DNA of 64,000 nt from Pisaster brevispinus (taxonomy: Eukaryota > Echinodermata > Asteroidea > Forcipulatida > Asteriidae), in the NCBI GenBank assembly GCA_023634235.1, contig JAMKCF010000029.1:1922001-1986000 (forward strand), in the 5' to 3' direction. Of the stretch, positions 1 through 13,200 are shown piece after piece. A program made the translations under genes and the position numbers. The stretch's first letter is position 1; the number at the start of each line of letters is the position of its first letter. The notes beneath the pieces were generated by a model. That model was not told where the DNA came from. It did no database searches and saw nothing but the letters and a program-made list of their open reading frames with translations.

Positions 1-31
1 TATCTTGACTCATCATGAAATTGCCCTTTAC

Positions 32-1245
32 CTTTTCATTGTATTTTCTGATATGTCCACAAACAGCATGTAGGAAATGTGTAATATCGATATCATGAAG
101 TGATTCAGTACAGATGTAGTCCAAGGCCATCTGTACATCATGACAATCAACATACTGCCCTCGTTGTAAACTCTTAAAGACAGCCATGACAAAGTACTTG
201 CTGATTTTGTCACCCAGTTTGGAGCAGAACCGTCCCAGGAGTTTACTGGGATGACCTGAGCTTAGACACCTGTTCTGAGAAGTTCCAGGGACTTGTTCCA
301 GATGAGACTTGGAGGGATGCCTTGAAAGAGACCCTCTTGGGGTACCGGTACCTGTCCCAGAACGAGGACTGCTGAAGTCTTCCATCTGGGCTTCCAGGGA
401 TGCAAAAGTCAAGTCTTGGAAGACGTCTTGGAGGGGTAGATGGTCCTCATGTTTTAGAAGCTGGTGCTTGATTGAGGAGAGGGAGCAATCATAGACATAT
501 ATTGGCAGTGTCAGCCCATGTTTGGAGTCAGATTCACAAGGATCCTGGGTAGAATCAGAATCAATTGATTCACATCTTGAGTCGCTCTGAGTAAGTTCTG
601 CTGAGTTATTATCCTCACTTGGTTGGTTGGCTTCATGGGGTGAGGGGGATGCATTTCCAGAATGCTTTTCAGTCTTTGCAGCATCGTTGCCAACTTGATT
701 AGGGTCATCACCTTTGACCTGTCCCACCTCCATGAGTTTTCTTAAGTCACCGTAGCTTGCGGGAATGAACGTGAGCACAAGATGTGAGCTGGGTTTGGCA
801 TCCTTATCTGTTTCCCCAACTCTCAAAGTATCCTTGACGTAACATGCCCACTGTGGAACTGGATTCTCTCTTAGAGCTTGGCCTTCCTTCATTGCCTGGT
901 GCCAAGCCTCTGGCTGGGTACTGGATAGCGAATCCGAGAGGTCAGTTGCTAGGCTTGTAGTGCGACCTGCTTCGTCTTTTTCACATTGAACTGCACTTTT
1001 CAAGAGCGACTCGTAGTCAGAGTCCGATAGGTTGAAGGGAGCAGGTTGGTTGTCACAGTCACGTTGTCTTGACAATACCATCTTGGTAAAATGGAGACTC
1101 TCCTCTCTGGAAAGTGTAAGTTCATGATTCGACATCTTGGACAGAGCATTCAACAGTAGGCAATACAGCGTGCTATTAGGGGATGGGTACCGGGGAAACT
1201 GTGGTCTCGGTTGACTCTCATTTGCGTTACTTTCTGATAAATCTT
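32..1245 (-). CDS. SZT2: SZT2 large exon 25 (1,214 nt)
   Basis: This is by far the longest exon of the gene in the window; the others are 39-235 nt. It opens after a TTTGATTTCAG acceptor and closes at a GTAAAG donor. It encodes a region with [16 protein letters not shown], then QWACYVKD and [20 protein letters not shown], then an acidic and serine-rich low-complexity linker (about 60 residues of D/E/S/T/Q), then [14 protein letters not shown], and finally [20 protein letters not shown] and [15 protein letters not shown]. The order of these blocks matches the middle of vertebrate SZT2 (from memory of the family). The linker is typical of disordered connections between folded units. Confidence 0.92.
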
Positions 1246-4200
1246 CTGAAATCAAACCAACCAAACAAAGAGAGTTAACAAACTGACTCTAAACAAGTCA
1301 AAGACAAAATCAATGAACATGGATTGCAGGACAAACTCTTGATATTTCTTCATAACTTTTTGTACTAAAGGGACATTATTAAATGTTTAACAGTGACGTC
1401 ATTTTTTCAGCAAAAGAGATGTGCATTATCGGGTGTCACACTCTGTGCACGACGTAAAACTTTGTGATGGTTTGAACAAATGTTACTGCAGATGTTCATG
1501 TTACAAGTCACACTTTTTGTTTTAAGTGCAAATTATAGCCCAAATGTTTTAAATAATTTTTTGTTAGCTGTAATAATAATACTAATTAATAGTAGTGGCT
1601 TCTTATATAGCGCTTTAATCCTTCACCCAGTGAGGCTCATGGCACTCCAACATTATTACCCCGATCACTGGGCATATACTTCATTCCAAATACCATCTCA
1701 GCCCTTTGGGAGTATACAGCCTGTGCTGCCAAATATTTTACACACCAAGCTAAATAAATCTCTGCCCTCACAGGTACCCATTTACCCCTGGGTCAAGAGA
1801 AGCAATTATAGTTAAGTGTCTTGCTCAAGGACACAAGTGTCATGACAGGGATTCGAACCTAAATCCTGCTGACTTAAACAAAAGAACTTAAGTCCGATGC
1901 ACTAAACCACCACATGAAAACAGAGCTGCCAACATTTGCATCTTGCAATCAGGAAGATTTTGTACAACAATCAGGGAGATATTTAGAATTGCATTCAACA
2001 TACTGAAGAAAAAGTTTCCATAATCAGGGAGATTTTCAAATTTGTTCATCAGAATATGGAAAGATTGTTTTATGTTTGGAGAACTTTCTGCAGAATCAGG
2101 GAGACATAGCAGCTCTACGAACACGTTGCTATCTGGCCATGCAGTCTGTACTACAATACTCCCAGTTGTAATGTTGTGCATGTAGTGTCTGGCTAACGAC
2201 CTCACCTTCAATCAACATGGAGCATAAGATTTCAGCCTGCTGGCATCTAGGTAGCAGCTTCAACACTTCTAACTTAAATGGTAGGTGAGTAATGGACTCA
2301 CTCAGCCTCAGTGTCTCTCCCACCATGTCTGTCGATTGCTGTGTCATGAATGGTGACAAGACGGCTGGGTCATGACACATGACCTTAAGATGCTCAAAGG
2401 TCAAGAGGGTTGAGATGACCTCCTGGTCTAGAGGAAATAACTGTAAACGACAGCAAGAAAGCAATTCATTAAGTATAATTGGCAATGTGAACTTTAAAAC
2501 ATACAATGAGGCAAACAATTTTAAATAGACAGTAAATAAATCTGTATTATTTGTGGGTTTTTTTCCTACACCAATGTGTGTTAAGCACTGTCCACTCAGT
2601 ACTCATACAACGGCAAACATCCACAGGCTACTAAGGTTGGATTTGAACCCATGACCCCACATTCTAGAGAAGATGTAATGTATCATGTAATGTATAGTCA
2701 CTTGTGACTGGTAATATTTCTACTAAGAAAACTAATTTATTAAGCAAGTTTTCAAAACAAAAATAAAAAATAATGTATTTAATTGTGGCAGTACCCGCTG
2801 CTAAAATATAGGATTCTTACTGCCTCTAGCTACCAGGCTAGCCCGGTGGTCTAGTGGTAAGATATCTGCTCTAGAATAGCAAAGGTCATGGGTTCGAATC
2901 CCACCCGAGTGATATGCCTGTGGGGAAAGTACTGAGTTTACACTGCTTAATACATTTCAGTGTACAACAAAACAAATAATAAGGATTTCTTGATAAACAG
3001 CTTTATGAATTTGGGTCTAGAGACAGAAATGAAAAGATGATTACTATGATTTACCACTTGAGGGACATCTTTGTAACAGCAATTTTGGAAGTAGTCCCTC
3101 TCTACAGGAGCATCAAAGACCGTTCCACTCTGTGGTTCTACCCAACATTCAGTGACCAGTTGGAGCTGGCCATCTGCCTCTGCTGTGTCTTGATCATCCA
3201 AGAGTTCTATATCAGGATGATTAGATCCTCTAACCGAATAAAGGAAGTATACTTGTGATTAGATCCTCTAACCAAGTAAAGGGAATATACTTAGTTTTTG
3301 TGTACGGGGAGGGGAAACAAAGCCGAAACTGTAAAGGTCAAATGATTGGGGTTTTTTGAAAATGTGCAATCATTTCTACCCTGTAGTCTTCAAAAAACAC
3401 ACCCTATGAGCAACCTGTGAAAATGTCATCAGAAAAGGAGATCTTATTCTAAAATTAAAGGTACACATGCACACAATAAGATATCTGCACAGGTGTGCCA
3501 TCATACAAATCCTGTCTGTTAAATAGTATCAAGGTTGTTCAACTCAAAGCAAAAATATTAACTCAAGAGTAGGAGGGTTGAGGGTATTTAGATCTGGGTT
3601 CTTTATTAGGATGATGTCCTTACCCTGCTGATCTCTCCCTGCAGTAGGTGGCAGTGTGAGGTGGGAATACAATGTACTGCACAAGGCATGGGAAAACATC
3701 ATCCCTACTGTCAGCCGTCACCGTGTCTGTCTCCCCGTCTTGCACTGGGTCTGACTGCTCACTGGTACTCTCTCCCCCATCAGGGCTGTCTGGCTTGGCT
3801 GATGAATGAGGCTGGAACCCAGGGAAGAGGTCTGTACTTCTGGATTTGATTGGGTTCTGTGAAGAATAAAGTACAGATATCAAGTACAAGATTACTTCTA
3901 ATTTGAAGTTAACGACTATTCAATAGTGACAACCCCGCAGGAGATATTTAATGAATGATAATAACTATGATTACATTGTTTGCAAAAACAAAGTAGTAAT
4001 GTGCTGTAGACTTGACCTCAATGTACATAAGATCAAAAGAGCAACCCTTATTAATAACAATACAACAATGAGTGACTTAATTTGTACCAAAAATTCCACA
4101 ATTTGGTTTCATGGGAAGCAGTCTAGTAAGGCAGACTCAATCAATCTTCTCTAGAGGGGTACAGTTTTAAAAAAAGCTAAATTACCTTCATCTTGAGCTC

Positions 4201-7200
4201 AGCCACAAAGCTGATGATTCCTGAGTTAGAGTAGGAGAAATGAAACCCTTCTTGCAGCCTCAAACTATAACAGAAATAAACAAGAAACGTCAGGTTTGGT
4301 AAACACAAATGCCACGGCATGTCAGTCCGTTTCTTGACATTTGACCTAGGTGGTCCAAAAACAATAGGCTTCTGAGGGACCCCAAGAGCAAATTCACACA
4401 CCAAGTTTGGAGATAGTAAGCCAAGTCCTTCTTGAGTTATCACTCGGACAACATTTCTTTTGTTTTAGCCATAATAAGCTGTTTTCAAACATCAGAATTT
4501 TGACTCAGTAGATCATAAGCATTTTTTAATCATTTCTCAAAACTAGGGCATTTCAGGCAAAAATGTTTCAAGGGAAGTTTCCCTTATGACCATCTTTATG
4601 CCATCCATGATAAGTGCAAACCGGTAAACATTTATGTTTTTTGACTTTTACAAATTTTGTGCTCACCCTCCAAGTACTTTTCTGGAGTACCCCGTCACTA
4701 AAGGAATAAGGCAGGAAACCAGAACAGGATCCAGTGGGACTACATTCTAATGAACTGTGTCAGGATTTGAAACTCCAAACTGTCCCCGGAAATATTGTAA
4801 CAAACACACCCCCAATAGATTAGACGCCGTTTTTAATACTTACTGCAATGCATTCAGTTGAAAAAACTCAACAAAACCAAGCAATTTGTTTTGTAAAGGG
4901 TTAATGAAATAATATGATTTCCTGATCTAGAATAGACTGTGCAAGTCTCGCACGTACTCAGTTATTTTTTGAACTACTTTAGTTCCACGTACATTGCGTT
5001 AATGTGTAAAGGAAACAAACTCGCACACTTTAACAGGTTCCAATATTTGAATATACACAAGACTTGCAGTCTATAGGACATTATTTCCTTCAAACAAAAA
5101 ACTGACGTACTCAGTAAGCACTGATAGGACATGGGATACTGCTTCCATGGAGATAGGTGGGGTGCTATTATCACTCTGAGCATCCCATATCCAACGATGA
5201 TGATGTAAATAACAAGCAAGACGGTTCAGATCCTTGCTAGGTCCTTTACTGTCCATGTAAACTGGTACTGAACCTGTGGTCACCTGAATGGATGTCTTCA
5301 AGTCAGCAAAATCAGGTGGCATTCTTTCATACCTAGAATATAACAGGATTGACAAAGAGATTAGAGCAAATCTGGTCTGAAACTTGGTCAATTTGATGTC
5401 GTCAGATCAGCAAAATCAGGTTGCTCTTTCAAATCTGGAATAAAAATAAGTTTTTCGCTGAGTAAACGAACATGTGGTTTGGCAAATCAGGTATAAGTTT
5501 CAAACCATAAAAAAATTATTATTTTATAAAGGGTTCCTAACATAATGGTGTAAACATTGAATAAATATTGGATACATTAGATTTAACAAATTGACATTAA
5601 TTTATAAAATGTATAGTCCATGAAACAAACTGTTAATACAACAGGTCTTAACCTTGACCTAAAACCTATGATACAAAGGTCTTAGAAATCCAGAATTTCT
5701 CAGTTTTTACTCTCAATTTTTTGTGTCGATAAGACCCTCTGTATTGAGCTCTACTTCAAGATTAACTGAGAGCTAAGCAATTAGTGGCATGTCAAGGCCG
5801 CGCAGAGTAGTGCTGGTGCATGAGTCATCAGAGTGTGTGCTCGACTCCTAGTCAGGGCACTTGTGTTATTGAGGATGCACTTCGCTATAATTGCTTCTCT
5901 TCACTAAGGAGTAAATGGGTACCAGTGAGCACAGAGATAGTTCTTGTGATAGCTAATTTACTACACACTTAGCAGCATAGGTTGTATACCCACCAGGAAG
6001 CTGAGGCAGTTTGAGGAATGAAAGAATTGGCCTAATGACAGGGACAATGTTCATATCATCAATGTCACACTTGGTAGATAATAGCCACATGTACAAATGT
6101 ACATTATTGTTATGTTTCTTTTTAACTTACTTGACGAGAACAATATCTATGGGTCTGGCGAGTATGACAATGCAGGGTTTATCCTTGGTGTATTTCTGCT
6201 CCATCTGAGATGGTTTCCCTTTGGCTGCTTGAGCCATCTTAGCAATGACTGACTTGCGTTGTGTCGTAGGTGCCTTGAGGTAAGACGTCTGCCTCATCGG
6301 GACAGTCAGTTCTTGCAATCTCTCTCTGAGCTTGGTCACAATCTGTACACGGCCAAAGTTTATAGAGCTGCTTAAGCACAAAAAGTAGCTAAGCACAACA
6401 AAATTATGCTTACCAGAATAAGGTTACCAGCCAAAATACCAAGTCCCATGTAATATCTGTAATTGGTATCCAGCTCATTCTTGCTTAGCAGGAAATTGTT
6501 GAGCAATATTTTCTATTGACTACAAAATCAAGTGTTGGAGTACAAATATGTCGCACATGGCAATAATGCAGAATAAAGTATTTCGCTAGACAATTGCACT
6601 TGAGAAAGGCTTTGCTAAGATCAAATTAAGATGCCATTACCACACTTTGCATTTATCATTATCATTAATCATTGATCGACTACAACTTGTGCTTGCATTG
6701 GGCAAAAGTTTACAAGAAGTAAGCTTTGAGATCAATATTCATCTATAACTTGTTTTCATCATTACTAATAATGTGTAATAGCACTATCTACAGTTCCCTT
6801 TTATTAGTGCTTACCCTTTATTTACATCTCACAGCCTTACCTTATTTCTTTCATGTCCTGGTGTACCACCTAGGAAGGCTAGTCTAATGACCACACAAGG
6901 CGCTTTAGATAAGATTCGGATCAAGTAGAAAGACGTGGGAGGACTATTGGCATCTCTAAGAAATTAAAACAAACCACTTTTAAGGAAGAGGTGGGAGGAC
7001 TTTTTGCATCTCTAACAAATTACAAATCACTTTTAAGTAAAAGGTGGGCGGACTATTTGCATCTCAAGGAAATTGCATTCACTCATTTCATTTGACACTA
7101 TCCTTCAATGTTAAGGATATCATACCTGTTTGATAGTGCTTCAGGAGTTTTACAGAAAAATACACAATAAAACTCCAACCAAGAATATTTTATTTTAGTA

Positions 7201-10200
7201 GAGCAGGTGACCTCATCACCAACCTGACAACCTTGCTCTGTAAGAGAGGCCAGTAACAAACATGGCACACTACTGTTAGTAAGTCATGATGTCATTGGCA
7301 TCCTCATCTGCTGCACATACAAGGTTTCCACCACTCTGACATACCACTCTGTGTAATTTTAGCAAACAACTCTCATTTAATCCTTGAGGCATTTCTACTT
7401 ACAGAAGTCTGAAAAGAGAATTTGCAAAACATATGTGAAAAACAAGTCCGAACATAATGTTTTTCACACAAAAATCCTCAAGGAAAATCAAGTTCCATGC
7501 ATTTCCTACTGGCTTTTGGTGATCGTTGGAGCCAGTGATTGTGAAGCAGGGGTGGCTTATGTACACTCTGCTCATGTTCAAGAGATGTACATGTACTTAC
7601 TTGGTAGTGAGAGTGATATAGCTGTGGTTCTCTAGCAAAGTGAATGTACTGAACTCTGTCAGAAGGGAGTTTAGCTCCTTCTGAGCAACTCGACACTGGA
7701 TGTTGTTATAGCGACCATTGTTGTTTGGTAGGTACAGATGCTTTGGCAATGGCCTACAAAGATGTGATACAAGGTGATGAAATGAGGTTAGAATGTTTAA
7801 GTACACATTTAGTAGTTATACCACCCAAAAACCAAAACAAAACAAAACCAAAACCAAAAAACACTTGTTTTATTCCGAAACTTCGCTGATTATTAAGTTT
7901 ATACCCATCCTCCTGAGAAACAATTCCATCTGAAATACTTGACCAAAGTCAAGAAAATGGTATTTGGAGACACCCCTCCCAAATTAATGTTGCTGCCTAA
8001 ATATTTCCCAAAAATGACCTCACACAAAATTTGAACATACAGAGTTTTCAGATGTTTTCATAAAAATATGACCTGCAAATAAGATGCAATTTTCAGGAGG
8101 GGAATGAGTTTACTCTTAAAAAACACCATAATGTAATTTCCTTTTAACATTTATCTAGCTATTATCCTTCCCATTTCAGTTGGGGAAAACACAATTCATT
8201 TTATCTATTAAAAGAACAGTTGGTTCAAATCAACAAATATCTGTATACACTTGTTATCAACGTATGACAGATGACTTACATATCTGGGACTAAAAGCAAT
8301 GGAATCTTGTGAGTGTGTAACCACCTCTGCCTGAAAAAAATAATAAATCACAGCATTTATTAAGAACAGTTGTGCACAATTTTCAAACTGGAATCTCTGT
8401 TTTTTTAATCAAATCTCAACAACCCTTGTTTAAACCGTTTGGTGACCATTTTAGTTGCAAGCAGCTTGTACCAAATGTCTGTAGTGGCCGCACGATTTGA
8501 CCTTCTGCCACTCAACCCAAAAAAATCCAATGGAATTAAACTTACCATTTCTTGGGTTCCATCAGAGCTATCCTCTTCCAGAAAGCTGCAAATTGTTCCA
8601 AGCTTGAGTCTCTGTTTTATAAAAACACAATGAAATATTTTTAAAAAGGCGCATTCACTTTTAATTTCAATTACCATAAAACTGAAAATAGCTTTGTATG
8701 ATCTGTTTTTTTCAACTTAAGGAGATTGGAATACATGCAATGGACCTTATGCATTGACATCACCACGTCGCCATCTTAGAGGTAAAGCGATGACGAAACA
8801 ATGAAAAACGTACATCTATGTACACGCTGCGTACAGAATGGGCCAATGAGCAACCTTCTTTTGACCTCCAGCCGAGGGCGCCCTACTCAAATAACGTCAT
8901 GCACATAAGGTCTATTGTTAAGAAAGCTAATGTAACACCCTCACTTTCCAATTTATCATCAGTTTTTCAAGAAAGCAGGTTGTAATGGTTAAAACTATTT
9001 GTGTTTGGAAAATTCTACATCAAGAGATTTCTTGAAGATGGGTTTTGATCCACACGTCAAAATTGATGTCTATTGAACTGAAACCTATTTTGTCTTTTGC
9101 CAAGAGGCTAGTCAATGTAACCATAGGAACACCGATGACATGAAAAGATACATTGTTTTATCAAATGGATGAAATAAACATTCAGTACGGGGTGACTTGA
9201 GCATTCAACTCACTTTGTGTCAAACTTCTGTGCCAGGACTGGAGTGTCAGAGTACGGAGGCATGTAGAGCAGAGGGATGCCCTTCTTGATCCCTTCTGGT
9301 ACTTTGTAGAAGATTGCGTTAGTTGAGAAAGACTGAAGATGAACTAACAGCTGGTCTGTCTCTTGTAAGCTGCAAGACCAAGATTTGAAATAAACATCCT
9401 TAAGCATGACAAGTAAACCAGGTCAAAGGTCATTTAAAACATTTAATTCAATATATTTTAATGTTAGATTTGCATTGGGGATAAAGAATACGTGTGTTAA
9501 GCACTGTATACTCAAGGACCATCGATGTCAGAATTTGTTGAATCGAAAAATGAAAATCATGTAAAATAGTCCAAAGGAATACATATCCATTCAGCAAAGA
9601 AGCATCTTGCTAAGCTGAAATGAGCTGTCTTTTTTATCTTGGCTCAAAAATGATTACAGTTGAATGTTGACTTCATAAAAAACTAGAATTAGAATTGGAT
9701 GTACTTTTGCTCAACTCATTCATTGAGTTGTAGCTTACCTTTGTAATGTCTGCCAGAAGTTTGTGACGACCTTAGCCCTGTAGAGGTTGTGTGGACTCTT
9801 CTTCATAGGACAGGTCACATCAAGAAGAAACTCATAGCTACCTTCCATAATCACATCAACGTTGGTCAAATGCCTGCATCAATATCAATCACCATTAGTT
9901 ACTGTCATTGGTAGTTTCATAACTGACTCAAAGAAGGCAGCAAAACCTGGAAATATTTGTCATGTCAGTGCAAAAACGTTGTTTCCCCTAAAATTGCATT
10001 TACATTACGCCTGAGTTTGAAACACTTAAAACATTGTATCTTGCTTAAAATAGCCTGGATGAGCATGCAAAAACAAGTTTGAGCCAAGATACATCATTTT
10101 TGCACAGAGCATATTCTTGCAAGAGAGGAAATTTTTGCATTGACTGGATACATTGTTCTTAATCCTGAAATTTTAATCTTTTAGTTTAACCCTCCTACTC

Positions 10201-13200
10201 TTGGTAACATTAACGAGCAAGTTGACAAAATATTCAGCTGTGTGGGTTGTGTATGGGGGTAAAACTGTGCACAGAACTAACTCTGTGCTTTTGTATACTG
10301 TGTAGCCTAAGGCCAGAAATTCATGTGTCCATCATGCGTTGTGCTAAACACGTAGTGCGCAATGCTTTAAAATGAAAATACAAGCCCAGCAATGATTTTT
10401 TTTTATATGGATAACACTGTATGCAATACGAATACATGGAATTATTAGTGTTAACTAACGTATTTTCAATTTTATGCATTACGCACTAGGCATTAATTAA
10501 TTGCCTTACACTGCAAAACCATCTGGAAAAAGAATGTCAGTGACTGCTTAATTCTTACCTGTTTGGATTCAGTGGCCATGCAGATGAGGCTATGTACTCA
10601 ATCCTGCCGTTGTATTTCCAGGGGAGTACCAATTTTACTTCTATATGTTTGTCATCTGGGAAACAAAACAGTCAGCGCAAATTGAGTTTTACAAACCGCT
10701 GAAACTCTAAGCTCAATCGCTCATCAGATTCACAAGAAAATTGTGGAAGAAATATAACTTGTTTTTACCGTTTCAAACATTGGATTTTTGACTAGAGAAT
10801 TTCGGGCAAAAATATTTCCAGGGAAGTTTTCCACCTTGACTATCTTTATACCATGTAAGTTATGAGCAAATCTGTGAACATTTATATTTTCAATCTTACC
10901 AATGTTATGCACAGCCTCTAAACAAACTGTGCCATTTCTTTACAGCCCAAATTGCTTACTTTTTGTGAGTGCCACATCCTTGATGGTGTAGCCCTCTCGT
11001 AGTCTAACAGACAGTACATTGGCCAGACTGGTATGAAGTTTGTAGTCTCTATGCTTCTTTCTAATCAAGGGGATGGTACACAGTCCCTGTTTGTTCAGTG
11101 CAAACGGTGGCTGGATTCTGTAACAGAACAAATTCAATCACAAATGGTTAGCACCAACAAGCCATAACCTTGGATTTACACCAGGCCTTATTGTAGAGGA
11201 TTTACAAACCCTACAATAAATATAACAAGGTTTTTTTTACACAATGGAGCATTGTGAAAATATAAGTGAAATATATTTTTAAAATCATAAATTTCATATA
11301 ATGTGTCAAAAGAGGTTGGCTACAATTATCATTGAGCAAAACAAAATCGGAACAAGTAACAAACCCCTCAGACTGAGCTCCAACTTCCGGTGAAACAACT
11401 TGATGTTGTCTGCCTGTAAACAAAAATAAATCTGAAATCTTCACTCTGTTTCTGATAGGGTTAATGAAGACAGTTTCATACTTATACCACAACCACCCAT
11501 AAGAATTGATAAACATTTCAAATGCATCAGAATGTTGGCCTAATTTCATGGCTCTGCTTACCGCCGAATTCTGCACTTGCGATCACCATTCTACGCGTCA
11601 GGACAAGCGCCAAATCTCTGCGCTAGCTGTGTAAGCAAAGAATGCCTGTTAACGTGAACTATGCACGCGCACAAGCAGAATCTCCCTGCTAACCTGTGAA
11701 ATATGCTGACGCAAGCGCGGAATTCCCTGCTTCCGTAAACACCAATTCTTTGCTTACAGTACGCAGAGCCATGACATTGGGCCCCATTCCTTTATAAACC
11801 ATGTACTTGTGTGTATAATCATCACCTGACATGACTGATATTCATCTTGAGACACTTTCACTAGGAAAACTTTTATCAGCGTGTCCTGGCTGAGTGGTCT
11901 AGCATACTGGACCCAAGCTCAGAGTGTGAGTTTGAGTCCCAGTCTGGACACTAGTGTCTTTAAGCAAGAAACTTCACCATTACTGCTTCATCCTTCAGAT
12001 GGGACATAAAGCCGTAGGTCCCATGTGTTGTACTAAAAACTATCAATGCATATAAAAGAAGCCAGCACACTTGTCAGCAAGAGAAGGGGTTTGCCCCGGT
12101 GTATCTGGCATGGCCTGGCAGCAATATGTGCCACATCATGTGGTATGGTTGCTATATCTCATAAAATCATTCTTAACAATCTCCACCTGATTTAATAATT
12201 CGGTGCCAGAAGTGTCTTTTATGACAGACATGGTCCATTATGAAAGTACACTATTATTATTATCACCATTATTAAAAATTATTAGAAAATAGTATGTATC
12301 TGAAATGTTTTTTTTTTTTAATGTAGATAGGTTGCTGGGCATCTTAGGTCTACCGATTTCATCAGGTTTCAACAGTTTGGTGGTTGAGTTACCAAAATTG
12401 ATGTGGATTCTGACAGACTAAGGAAAAGTGGGGTATTAAGGATTCATGAATGGACACAATAAACCAGTTGACTTCTTCCAGTATCTTTCAGTTTACAACA
12501 GCTTTATTCTTGATATTTATGACTGATCAAGAAAGTAATCAACAAATCATATTACCTTTAACGTAATCTATCTTGAAACCTTCGAGTCCTTTCTGGAAAT
12601 TCCAAGACAGAAATGCTTTATGATACTGATTCATATCCCTCCTGGAGAAATCCTGGAAGAGTTCAATCAGAAAAACAAATAATTTATTGAGAAGAGACGT
12701 CACAAGCTCAAACAGCGCCCTCACTGAGATCAAAGGAAGAAATCTCATTGGCTGAGCATGTGCGTAGCGTCTACATGTGCGCATATTTCCATTGTTTAAA
12801 TGAGTCAAAATTTAAAATGATTTGTTTGTAAAAAAACTTGACAGCCCTTCAGTTTTGAGGTAACTGAACTTATAAATCAAGCAAATTGGCCTCAAATTGG
12901 GCAATGCATCTTTAATTCTGGACATTTCTCACTTACTATTTCAGGACACTTGGACAGAAAAGCCCCGAAGGTTGCTGTGGCCATGAACTGCATGATCTCA
13001 GTGTGTGGGATGTAACCAAAACTACAGTGAGGATGGAACCCTTTGCCTACTTGGATGAAAGAACAGGCCACAGTGGAGTTCCTCATCTGTGTTAGGAGAT
13101 GGTTAGTAGATACCACATCCGGCATTGCTGTCACTCCGTCCGTCACGCAGACAATTCCTGATTGGACACAATGGAGGAGGCAAATTGCAATAAAATGTAA

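Noticed and set aside
2845..2915. Functional tRNA gene
   Set aside because: The B box is good, but the acceptor arms (GCCCGGT with ACCCGAG) do not pair and the downstream SINE body is present.
8435..8485. Candidate extra SZT2 exon ([17 protein letters not shown] frame)
   Set aside because: Neither boundary gives a matching phase. Joining 8611-8546 directly to 8330-8280 keeps phase and gives the expected [20 protein letters not shown].
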